Part shown: one piece after another, positions 43,632 to 53,330 of the stretch
How the letters are laid out: each line of letters starts with the position of its first letter
How positions within the stretch are numbered: the first letter of the stretch is position 1
From: Anniella stebbinsi
Lineage: Eukaryota; Chordata; Lepidosauria; Squamata; Anniellidae
Assembly (NCBI GenBank): GCA_029215795.1
Contig: JARDYH010000004.1
Span: forward strand, 35,716,001-35,780,000
Length of the DNA: 64,000 nucleotides
Direction of reading: 5' to 3'
Program-made: the position numbers and the translations under genes
The notes under the pieces: generated by a model
What the model was told of the DNA's origin: nothing
The model's input: only the letters and a program-made list of their open reading frames with translations
The model's database searches: none

Positions 43632-43868
43632 CTGATGATGTATGATGAAGACACACCATCAGCCCAGAAGTCTATCTACCTGCTAAATTTTGCCCCCTAG
43701 ATTTTGGCATCTGGCATGATCACATAATCTGTCTGCAACTCTTCAAGCATCTTCCTGTGTTTTAGTTCCACCTCTGGTCTTGTCCATCTACAGTAACACA
43801 TATTTCCATTTTTAACAAGGTTATTGGAATTATGGGCTACAATACATTCTCTAAATACAGACTAATTA
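43632..43868 (+). repeat. Inverted duplication, left arm
   Basis: About 237 bases, starting CTGATGATGTATGATGAAG and ending ACAGACTAATTA, match the reverse complement of 45355-45592 at roughly nine positions in ten, with a few small indels. No coding frame shared. Confidence 0.85.
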
Positions 43869-44171
43869 GTGGCAGAATTTGAAGGAAAAGCTTAGCTCCC
43901 ATTGAAATCAGCAAGATTTAAAATTTCATAACCTTTTCATCATTGTTTCCTTTAAGATATGGTGCAGTTCCTTCACAATATCTATTTAATCCAAATCATA
44001 TTAATGTAAAAAAGATTCCACAGTATAAGAGGGGTCAGGGGGTGGATAGTTAAACTCTTTGGTAACCCTTTTTATATACTGTTCATGGGGCATCTTAAAA
44101 AATTGAGGTAACATTCTCTTACCGGCACCTGGCTATACACATCTAGTTCCTTTGCAAATACTTGAAATACA

Positions 44172-44610
44172 ATTTATTTATTTATTTATTACATTTGTAT
44201 ACCGCCCCATAGCCGAAGCTCTCTGGGCTATTAAAAACAATATACAAAAATTAAAACAGCAAAAACATACAACATACACACAATATGTACATTTAAAAAC
44301 CACATCAACACTTCAAAAAACTACAAAAACAAAACAAAACAAACCCAAGCTCCTCAGATATTGCCAAATGCCTGAGAGAAGAGGAAAGTCTTGACCTGGC
44401 GCCGAAAAGATAACAATGTTGGCGCCAGGCGGGCCTCGTCGGGGAGATCATTCCACAATTGGGGAGCCACCACAGAGAAGGCCCTCTCTCTTGTTGCTGA
44501 CCTCCGAGCTTCCCTCGGAGGAGGCACTTGGAGGAGGGCCTTAGATGTTAAACGTAGTGTTCGGGTAGGTTCATGTCGGGAAAGGCGTTCCATCAGGTAT
44601 TGTGGTCCCT
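44172..44610 (-). mobile_element. L2 LINE 3' end, well preserved
   Basis: The minus strand reads MERLSRHEPTRTLRLTS..., then VVAPQLWNDLPDEARLAPTLLSF to FLFSQAFGNI and a stop, near identical to the L2 at 12.3 kb. It begins abruptly at the ORF2 interior (44610) and ends in a (TAAA)n tail at 44172. Young, 5'-truncated. It lies between the two arms of the inverted duplication. Confidence 0.88.
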
Positions 44611-44704
44611 GCAGTCAGCTGCAGGGTCCTTCTGCAGCTCCTTCTGCCCCCTACCTCTGGAACGAGGAGCAATACCACTAACTGCCAATACTACCAACTG
44701 CTCC

Positions 44705-44962
44705 AAGGACAGCCCAAGGCCATTTTGCGGCCTGAGGCAGAGCACAAGTAGTGCCTTCCGCCCATCCAATTCATGCTGCAAGGCCAGTCAAGTTATGTTG
44801 GCCCCTGAGGCAGAAAACCCCACAAGAACTTCTCCCACTCCTTGGCAGTAAAAATTCAACAACGATAAATTTAACAACATTTTGCTGCCCTTACATGACA
44901 CCCAAAATCTGCTGCCTGAAGTGGATGCCTAACTCTACCTAATGGTAGGGGCAGCCCTAAAT
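44705..44962 (-). mobile_element. hAT-like element (AGGGCTGGCCC family)
   Basis: GGTAGGGGCAGCCCTA at the right end is the AGGGCTGCCCC inverted end. GCTGCCTGAAGTGG, GGCCCCTGAGGCAG and CGGCCTGAGGCAGAG are family blocks seen at 25115 and 33665. Confidence 0.55.
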
Positions 44963-45354
44963 TGCCCAGACCCTAGAAGAGACCGCCTCTCCCCACCCCA
45001 ATACATTCCCAGTTACGTTGTATCTTTTTGTGGATTTTAATTGTAAGCAACACTTTGGGAAATGATCTCTGTAATATACAATACAATATGACTCTCGTTA
45101 TCACATTTGCCTACCTGGTATTATGTCTGTCTACCCTACGCTCAATTTCTGATTAATAACATCCACCAACAACAGTATTCTAGAAAATAAAAGGAGACAC
45201 AACTTGTCATTGCTATTTGTTGATGCCATGGAAGGTGATGTTTCTAGTTAAGAGGCTTTCTGTTACACCAGTTTTTAAATTAATTCTAAGCCCCCTTCTT
45301 TTAATTCCCTCTTTCTCCCTGCTCCCGCTTTTATTCTTACATGCTGCTGACAAA
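44963..45354. other. Unassigned non-coding stretch
   Basis: Nothing recognised between the L2/hAT cluster and the right arm of the inverted duplication. Confidence 0.5.
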
Positions 45355-45592
45355 TGATTAGTCTGTATTTAGAGAATGTGTTGTAGCCCATAATTCCAAT
45401 AACCTTGTTAAAAAATGGAAATGTGTGTTAGTGTTGATGGACAAGACCAGGGGTGGAACTAAAACACAGGCAGTTGCTTGAAGAGTTGCAGACAGAATAC
45501 GTGATCATGCCAGATACCAAAATTTAGGGGGCAAAATTTAGCAAGTCGATAGACTTCTAGGCTGATGGTGTCTCTTCATCATACATCATCAG
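45355..45592 (-). repeat. Inverted duplication, right arm
   Basis: Reverse-complement partner of 43632-43868; see there. The spacer is about 1.49 kb. Confidence 0.85.
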
Positions 45593-46680
45593 GGGAGAAC
45601 GTGGCACCGTGTAAGATTGAATTTAAACACACACATGTGTACACGCATACACAGAAAGCCCTTTTATCAGAAATAACCAGTGTGTGACTTAAACTGCAGC
45701 TCAGAGACCTTGATCAATTTGCAAGCTGTAGGGATCATGGATTTGAGAAAATTAATTTTATGCTTTTCATCCTCCCAAATTGGGGGGAAAATGGGAAGAA
45801 AAGGTTTCACCTCTTTGTGCCTCTCTGGAATGCACTAAAGATTGCAAGAGGGAATTGAAATGTAATGAAAACAACTTAATCTGCCTCGGAGGAAAGCTTA
45901 CTTGGTGAAAAGGCTGCTTCCCCTTCTGCCCTACTAGGGTGATTACCAAATAGGGAAGGAAAGGATGAGTTGTACATGCAAAAATTCCATGAAAAAGGCA
46001 GCCAAGGCCTTGAGAAGCCATCACACTGAATGAGGCAGTTCTGGATGTTCTCAGTTATCCCATACTATCCAGTGGTGCAGCTAGGGCTGGACCATAGATC
46101 CAAAGTCCAGGACCCAAATGACCATGCAGAGACTGGAGCTATCAACATCTGATCCAACAAGGGTATGGTGGGGCTGATTCTGTTCACCACAGTATCAGTT
46201 TTTTGTGTTTTTTTTAAAGAGGGCAGACAACCAGGAATAGTTACAGTGACAGATGCCCATCTTATTGTTTTTACTTTTAAAACGTATGACCCTTTTCTAC
46301 AACAAAATGGTGCTTATTCCCAAAATCAGGGCAGCAAAAACAAACTCCATTTTATTCCTGTTGTCACAATTTAAGTGATTTCAAAATGCCAACTGCACGC
46401 ATTCAGGGTATTTCTTTTCTTTTCAAATCAGGTTTGGCCTACAAGGTTTGTTGTTTGTTTTTACTCCAAAAGATCATGGTGTGTGTGAGCGAGTGAGAAA
46501 GAGAACTGAGAGCGCATCCTGGACATAGATATGACTAATTAATGCACAGTGAGTCTGTCCTGGATACTGTAACATTTAATCAATAAACTGGATTTTTTTC
46601 CTGACTTTAAAGGATGGGTTCCTAGTGGCACACCTGCTGCAAAGTCCCACACTGAGGCTGCATCCCCACTAATATTTTAA
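45593..46680. other. Unassigned non-coding stretch
   Basis: No exon or named repeat recognised. Confidence 0.5.
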
Positions 46681-46689
46681 TTTATTGAT

Positions 46690-47090
46690 TGATCCTGCCT
46701 CTAGAAATGCCATTGCTTCAGTCAGATTTGTGTACTGGCAGTGGCATAGCTCAAAATCCAATTTTAGTGCCCCTGGAAGATCCAGCAGTAGTTCAGCACC
46801 CTAGAGAAAGCATCATTAAAGAGATGGCACAGACAGTCCTTCAAAAAAAATTTAAAAAAAAAGAACTGGTTGAATCGTTCCTTTTACAAATGTAGCGTCT
46901 TCCCTGAGCCTTTATACGTGACAACCACAGCATGAGTGATAAAACAGGGGAAAGGACAAATAAAATTCAATTGCAATAAAATTAAGTTGCAGATGTTTTT
47001 CAGAAGTGAAGTTTTTTATACTGAACTGGGACTAGAAAAAGATTCCCACCTCATTGCAGAAAACATGCAGGTCCCTCTTTGATGCAGGGG
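46690..47090 (-). repeat. Unnamed interspersed repeat (unoccupied relative of 30.8-31.7 kb)
   Basis: Reverse complement aligns with 30800-31035 and then directly with 31611-31670, without the 567-bp insertion. Carries poly-A/T runs at 46840-46862. Confidence 0.7.
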
Positions 47091-48070
47091 TTAGAGTCAG
47101 TGGATCCCAACCTGAGCAGCCAGAGCTTAAGGAGATAGTAACAGCACAGAACTGTTTTCATAGGTTTTACAAGATTTGTATTTATTTGTATCATTTAGAA
47201 TACAACTAAGAACATACGATTCAACCAGGTTGCAATCCTGTGCTGTGTAGGGCATGCTGGGAATTATAGGGTTGTTGTTTTTAATCTAGTGCAATTCTTT
47301 GGGATTGATGTGCCAAGATCAGAGCCCTCTGCCCATCCAAAGCCCTACCTGCAAGAACCAGGCAGGCTGGGAGCAACAATGGAGGAATTTTCACTTCCTA
47401 TTCTTCCTTGTTTACTAAATTAAGCTAAATGTGTCTCTCAATCCATCTAGCTTCCTTACCTAGCTGTGATGGAGACACTTATGGATCCAGCGGATCTACA
47501 TCTGTCCTCTCCCCTCCCTGCCCACAGTCACACCTCTTTTACTCCCATGCTGTCCCTCTTCCACAACAGCTACTTCAGAGGAAGAGCCACCACAAAGCTT
47601 CCCATGGCAATTGGGAAGGCTGGGGGGAAACCCACCATATCCTATGGTCTCTGGAATGCCCTCTCAGGGACCATAGGATTGCCATCTTAATGAATGAATG
47701 CTTGTTAGTGTCCCCAATTATTATTCCCTTGTGGGTCAACGGTCCCATAACAATATGAAAGGAGAACTGGATTCCGCCTCAGTGGAGGAACCAGGAAATG
47801 GCTGAGGGCAACATCCATTGCTTCTGGCCTGAGGGAGAAGCCACAGTCTGAGAGAGCTCTATGTAGGAAACTTTGTATAAATAAAACTTATAAGTTCAAT
47901 TGGAAGGCAGAGCTTGTGAGTCTGTGCGGCGCACTCCACCAACTTTGAAACAGGCCCTTAATAGAAAAAAAAAATTGGTTTCCCACCCCTGGTTTAGTGA
48001 ATCTAGATAAGATGGTGTTCTGTAACAAAGGGAAGGAGTTTGGATGCAAATGTTAGAATGCATATTGACA
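47091..48070. other. Unassigned non-coding stretch
   Basis: One reverse SBS-like site GGCATGCTGGGAATTATA at 47251-47268. A 109-codon frame at 47429-47758 has no domain. No named repeat. Confidence 0.45.
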
Positions 48071-48071
48071 T

Positions 48072-48373
48072 GGGTCATTATCACATCGGTGGTTTTAAGC
48101 ACACCCATCTCAGCTTTGCTCCACTTCTTCAGCGATGGGTTCGCATTAGTCTTTCCCTCCTGCTGCTCTCTCACCCTGAGTGCTCCATTTTTAGTTTCTG
48201 TTTTGATTTAACCCTGAATGGGCAAAGTCCGTTTTAGGCAAGTTCAACAGGCTGAGCTGAGGTATCGGAGCACAACTGACCACGTGTGATTCAAAATGCT
48301 AGATTCGCATAGGAAATGGAGGGGGAACCCGTAGAAGCAATGGAGGGGGGGAATGGTACATGTGATAAAGGCC
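48072..48373. mobile_element. DNA element with GGCCTTTATCACAT end, copy 1
   Basis: Left GGGTCATTATCACAT and right ATGTGATAAAGGCC form a terminal inverted repeat. The interior blocks CCACTTCTTCAGCGATGGGTTCGCA and GACCACGTGTGATTCAAAATGC are shared with 49638-49909, same orientation. Confidence 0.7.
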
Positions 48374-48990
48374 ATAGAACCAGGGGGGCTGGGGATGGTA
48401 TAGGCATGGGGAGCAGAAGAATAGGGAGAACAGCAATATTTTTAGCCTTGGAGTGTTCTGGGATATCTACAGATGCTCCAAAGAACTGATGTGTAAGGTA
48501 GTGTGAGCCCATTTCTCTTCCTTGCTGCCAAGACTATCTGCTCACACTACCAGTCACTCTGTAAATGTATTGAAATAACTAGAATGGACATGCTGAGCAA
48601 GCAGGAGGAAATAAACTGAAAAATGGAACAGAGGAAAGTATTTTAGGTAACAATTTGTGCTCTCTTTTAGGCTCCTTTTCTTGCTATGCCCCTGTCACCT
48701 CAATCCTCAGTATACCAGTGAAGCCAATTTTAACTTCTTTGGCTCTCTCTCACCCTCTGTGAGAGTGAGAGAGGCACAGCACCAAATCCAGAGATGATGA
48801 GGAAAGCACAACCATTCAAATTTGATATCTACGTCTGAGAACCAATTAATAGTATTCCCCTCCCCCCCCCCCAGGACTGGACCCATTATGAGCTGTAGGG
48901 ATGAGAGTGTGGACTGCATGTTTGAATGTTTTCCCATCCAAAAAACCAACAAAATCTCCCTATGCATAGAAAATAGAGATGGCATTTGAC
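48374..48990. other. Unassigned non-coding stretch
   Basis: Poly-C run at 48861-48873. No gene recognised. Confidence 0.5.
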
Positions 48991-49375
48991 TAGGGATGGA
49001 GGAGAAATTTGTTCAGTGTGCATTTTAATGTGAACTTACCGAACTCTACTCTTCTAAATCAATATGAAAATACAGTTATCTTTCAAAATTCACACTTTTC
49101 CCGATTTTGCAATGGAGTTCTCCGATCAAACAATGCATACGAAAATGTGTACGTTAGTGAAAACAATGTTCAAAAATGCATTATATTAGGAAATTTGCTT
49201 GCAAAACATGTGCCTATTAGGCATAAGTGCATAAAATACATGTATTAGGAGAAACGTGTATACAAATGCACACACATTTTAATTCAAAATTTAAAAATAA
49301 AATCTCAAAGTTTAGGATGAACTGACATTAGGGTTGGAAAATGAGAAAGCGAGAGAAACCCAAAATGACAGATAC
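48991..49375 (+). repeat. Dispersed AT-rich repeat, copy C, with TAGGGATG-type left end
   Basis: The left TAGGGATGGAGGAGAAATTTG resembles the hAT-like end at 38607. The interior matches 13385-13700. Right end uncertain. Confidence 0.55.
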
Positions 49376-49637
49376 ATACACAACTTCTGCCCATATTACT
49401 TCTTTTTTCTTTCTTTCTCCTGTTCTCTATCTTCCCATCTTTGCTTTTTAAAAAAGAAACATTTTTAAAGGAAATAGTAGCAGCATCGTTCCTGTGACAC
49501 TCCCTAGGTCAGCATGTGAGCGGTTTGTAGGACATAGTCTAATTTAAACCTTGAAAAAATAAAAATTAAAGCCACTTATACTAGTCAGATGATACAACTA
49601 GGGGCCACATCACCCAGTGACAGAAGTAATTGTCTTT

Positions 49638-49909
49638 AGGTCGTTCTCCACTTCTTCAGCGCTGGGTTCGCAATCGCATGATGTCGTTCCCCTCCGCTGC
49701 TCTCTTGCCCTGAGGTCGCAGGTTTTCGTTTCTGTTTCGATTTATTCCTCAACGGGCAAAGTCTGAAACAGGCAAAGTTCAATAGGCCAAGCTGAGGTAT
49801 CTCAGCTATACCGACCACGTGTGATTCAAAATGCTAGACTCGAATACAAAACGGAGGGGGAAGCCGCAGAAGCAACCCGAGGGGAAAAATAGTAGATGTG
49901 AAAAGGCCT
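49638..49909. mobile_element. DNA element with GGCCTTTATCACAT end, copy 2
   Basis: See copy 1. The right end TAGATGTGAAAAGGCC and left AGGTCGTTCTCCACTTC are eroded; interior clear (TTCAGCGCTGGGTTCGCAAT, GAGGTATCTCAGC, GACCACGTGTG). Confidence 0.7.
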
Positions 49910-49974
49910 GAGTCTGTCTGTTGCCTGTCATTTTCAGCACAGGAACACTATTAATGCTGGACAAAGGCTAGATC

Positions 49975-50117
49975 TACAGTACTGCTCTACAGCAGCATTG
50001 AAGTGCACTGATAACTGTTGGGGCACAATCCACATTCCATATACCGGTTTCATAGTGTTATTTCCTGCTTTTTATCCCACATTTGTAATGATTTGACACA
50101 AGATGTAGATCTGGCCA
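49975..50117. mobile_element. Palindromic MITE with GGCTAGATCTAC ends
   Basis: GGCTAGATCTAC and GTAGATCTGGCC at the ends. The interior AGCATTGAAGTGCACTGATAACTGTTGGGGC and TTTCATAGTGTTATTTCCTGC match 5713-5892. Short flanking repeat CAAAG. Confidence 0.7.
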
Positions 50118-50179
50118 AAGACTCCTTATGAATGTTTTGTATATCCCAGGATTTCCTATGAGCCTTCTTCTTTTAAGCA

Positions 50180-51080
50180 CTCCCCATGAAGGCAGACTCT
50201 CTGAAAACCAGGCTCAGTCTTCAGCTTAGGTGTATTACATCCTGACCTTTCGCAACATTCCTGATGCAGCACCTCTCAAGCATGGGACTTTGCTGTTTAA
50301 GGTTGTGTACTTCTCCCCATGCTGTTCAAAGCTTCTACCTGTGTTCATTATGTATTTCTGTTTGGAGCTTTTTCCCTCCCCCTGATCGCCTTTCGCTCAA
50401 GTGTGTGTGATTTATACCCTCGGGAGAGCTCAGTTCAGAGTCAGCAGCTGCTGCTCAGCAGGATTCCTACTTTCACCTAGCCATGCAACTCAGTTTGACA
50501 GACACCCAAGGAGCTTAACCCATTGGCCGAGTGTCATCTGCTGAGCCAAGGACTTGAGAAGGGATAAGATGCCAAAGATCCTCCAATTCACAGCAGGCTG
50601 CCCCTTCACCAGCTCTGCCTCCCCAGACCCTCCGTCATGGCTGCTTGCTCGGCCTGCGGTGTTCCGTGTCTGCTCTGTAGGGCTGGTTCAGAGTTTGAAG
50701 CCTGACTACTGAAGAGAGAGAGAAAGGGGGAAATTATTTCTCCTGATAGTGTAGCCTTCCCACCTGACAACCATTTCCAAAGGGGAAGTTTCCATGATGA
50801 TCGGCATTGAGTGACCTACTTGATTGTCAAGTCAAACTTCTTGGATGCAAAGCAGTCTTATAAAGAAAAAATATATAAGCCTATATAACTGAGAGTACCT
50901 GAAGAACATATAGTCCAACACCCATTACTGACCCAGATCAAGGCATCCCAAATTAATCCCAGTAGCCTTTTTCAGACCTTCAAATGTCTATCCTGATGCA
51001 CTCAGGGTGTGTGGTTTTGCAGCAATAAGGTCCTGCTGCCAAGCCTATGATACCACCAACCCCATTCATTTAAAGATCTG
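50180..51080. other. Repeat-poor stretch, possible upstream exon or promoter
   Basis: No repeat motif recognised over about 900 bases, the longest such stretch close upstream of the DLGAP4 exon. GATTTATACC at 50409 precedes CAGCAGCTGCTGCTCAGCAGG at about 50441. No clear splice donor chosen. Candidate only. Confidence 0.2.
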
Positions 51081-51088
51081 TATAGAGC

Positions 51089-51216
51089 CATCTTCCCCAA
51101 CCTAGTACCCTGCAGATATGTTGGAGTGCAACTCCATCATTTGCACCCAGGATGGACAATAGCCAGGCTGACGAGTTTGTAGGAGCAGATCTGGAGAGCA
51201 CCAGTTTGGGCAAGGC
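51089..51216. mobile_element. Palindromic MITE with target duplication
   Basis: Arms ATCTTCCCCAACCTAGTACC and CACCAGTTTGGGCAAGG. Flanked by ATAGAGCC on both sides. Interior GGAGTGCAACTCCATCATTTGC. Same family as 11215 and 57143. Confidence 0.75.
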
Positions 51217-51469
51217 TGGTATAGAGCCTACACATATACAGTCATATATGCATTGGCTTGATGAATGTAAATAAGTCAGAGGCAGGCACAGTGCATGGTC
51301 ACACTCCCCCTTCATGTGCATTCATTGACCATCTCAAAGGCTCTCTAATAATCTCTAGTTAAATATTGTCCCATGCACAGAGCAGGAATAAGCAAGATGG
51401 GCTACATCCAGTCACTGTGTAAAAGCTATGCCAGCACAATTATTGTTTAACGGAAGCCAAATGTAGTTC

Positions 51470-52347
51470 ACCAAGAAGTACTTCTTCACACAGTACATCA
51501 TTAAACTATGGCATTCACTGCCACAAGTTGTAGTGATGGCTGCTAGCTTGGATGGGTTGAAAAGGGGGTTAGACAAATTCATGGAAGATAAGGCTATCAG
51601 TGATTGCTAGTAATGATGGCTATATTTTATCTCCTGAGTGCCTTTCAATACTGGTTGCTAGGGAAAAAGCTCACCTTCAGGGGTCAGCAAACCTGGGCAG
51701 TTGCTGAGGGCTCATGGGCTCAGAAGGACCCAATCCTGCTGACCCCTAAGGCCCTTCACTTCCTGCCACAACTCATCCTCTGGAGAGCTGCATCAGCAGG
51801 AGAAAATGGCTGGCAGAACTCTTCAGGCCCAAATGTCTATCTCTGACGGGATACTTTGTCAGAGACAGGCATTGCGGAGACTGGAGAAACATCCCAGGAG
51901 ATCACCTATTCTAAGGGCAATCTCCATGGACACCTCCAGAGCAGCTGCCTGTCCTCCGGAGCAGTTGCCCACCCTCTATTTAGTCAAAGCCAACAAAGGA
52001 CAGGTGGCTGCTTTGGAGGAGCAATCTGCTGGGAGATCTCCTGTGGAGCAGGTGATCTCCTGAAAACACCTCTCCACTCTACACAATGCCTGGCAGTGGC
52101 TGTGAGTGGAGGGGATGGGCAGTGGCAACGGAAACAAAGAGGAAGAAGGTGGGGGACTTTCAGCAGCACCATGCCTGAGGGCCCCCTGAAGCCTGGCACC
52201 AGCCCTACTGGGAAAAATGGACAGGAGGGTGCTACTATGCTCATTTACTGCTTGTGGGCTTCCCATGGGCATCTGGCTGGCCACTGTGGGAACTGAATGC
52301 TGGACTAGTTTGGCTTGATCCAGCATGGCTCTTCTTACATTCTTAAA
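51470..52347 (+). mobile_element. CR1 LINE 3' end, split by an insertion
   Basis: TACTTCTTCACACAGTACATC, ATGGCATTCACTGCCACAAG, GGTTAGACAAATTCATGGAAG and TAATGATGGCTATATTTTATC lead to the insertion at 51669. After it: GGACAGGAGGGTGCTACTATGC, CTGCTTGTGGGCTTCCCATGG and GATCCAGCATGGCTCTTCTTAC, the CR1 3' end. Confidence 0.82.
51669..52209. mobile_element. DNA element inserted in the CR1, perfect 8-bp duplication
   Basis: 541 bp bounded by GGGAAAAA at 51661-51668 and 52210-52217. CTTCAGGGG near the left is mirrored by CCCCTGAAG near the right. Non-coding; overlapping frames of up to 146 codons on both strands lack any domain. The 8-bp duplication suggests hAT. Confidence 0.72.
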
Positions 52348-52529
52348 CTGTGGTCTTCCACATGTCTATAGTCCAAGGCAGGCAACAAACAAGGAGGTTT
52401 ATAGAGTGGTGGCTTAGCATACATGGCTAGAAGGTTGTATTTGGCCTGGGGATTTTTGTGATACAATAGCCTACCTGCTGACTTGACTGAGGGTTAAATT
52501 ACATGCTACATTACATGCATAGAGTGTAG

Positions 52530-53330
52530 GTCAGGGGTCCAGAACTCCAGAATCCCACCCTCTTGGGGACCCAATCCAGTCCACAGGGGTTCCCCAGGTG
52601 GTCAAACTCTCTTCCCCTGGCCCTACCCACTTTCCTCTAATCACTGATTATTGGGTGGTTTCCCAGTTTTTGTGGAGTTTTTCTAAAAGGTTGAGAGGCC
52701 TCTCCTAGGTCCTAGTTACTGGCTGTTAGGGTGACCATATTTGGGAGACCAAAAAAGAGGACAAGCTGGGAGGGTGGGTGGGAAAGCAGCTTTCTTGGGC
52801 CTCTGGAAAGTGCGTCATTCCCCCTGCCTCCTTAAAGACCCCAATTGGAGCAAAGGATGGGAAAGTATGGCAATCCTGCCTCCACTGCTCCAATCGGGGC
52901 CTTTTCTATAATGTCTGGGAATGATACACTTTCCCCTTTAAGGCTGTGATTGGAACAATGGGAGGGAAATGACCTGCCTCCAGAAAGCACATCATTCCCT
53001 CCCACCATGCTAACGGCAGCCTTAAAGGGGAAAGTGTGTCTTTCCAGGACATTGTAGAAAATTACCGAAAATCCCCCCTGACACCCAGGATAGAACAAAA
53101 ACCAGGACAAATCCGGGGAAATCCTGACAGTTGGTCACCCTACTGGCTGTAAGAACTTTAAGCTAAAATATGCCCGGGTTTTATTTTTATTTATTTTATT
53201 TTATGGTGTGTATTTTTGTCCCTGCCCCTTTTGCCTTCGGCTCACCACCGCCACTGGTATGTGTCTTCCCAGCTTATCGAAAACTGAATTCAGCTCTCAG
53301 TCTGAAAGACATTCTGCACTCTTGGTGTAG
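52530..53330 (+). mobile_element. hAT relic, CAGGGGTGGGGAACC family, split by another hAT
   Basis: Left part: CAGGGGTCCAGAACTCC to TCTCCTAGGTCCTAGTTACTGGCTGT. Right part: AAGAACTTTAAGCTAAAATATGCC to TTCAGCTCTCAGTCTGAAAG and TTCTGCACTC. Joining the two parts at the target gives the usual family order. Confidence 0.78.
52727..53142. mobile_element. hAT-like element with TAGGGTGACCATAT ends
   Basis: 416 bp. Left TAGGGTGACCATATTTGGG and right CAGTTGGTCACCCTA, flanked by perfect 8-bp duplications CTGGCTGT (52719-52726, 53143-53150). The interior has foldback-like AATCGGGGCC and GGGGAAAGTGTGTC against ACACTTTCCCC. A different family from the composite element but with a similar end. Confidence 0.88.

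Noticed and set aside
51856..52326. Frames of 146 (+) and 116 (-) codons
   Set aside because: They lie almost wholly within the element inserted at 51669-52209, overlap on both strands and show no domain.
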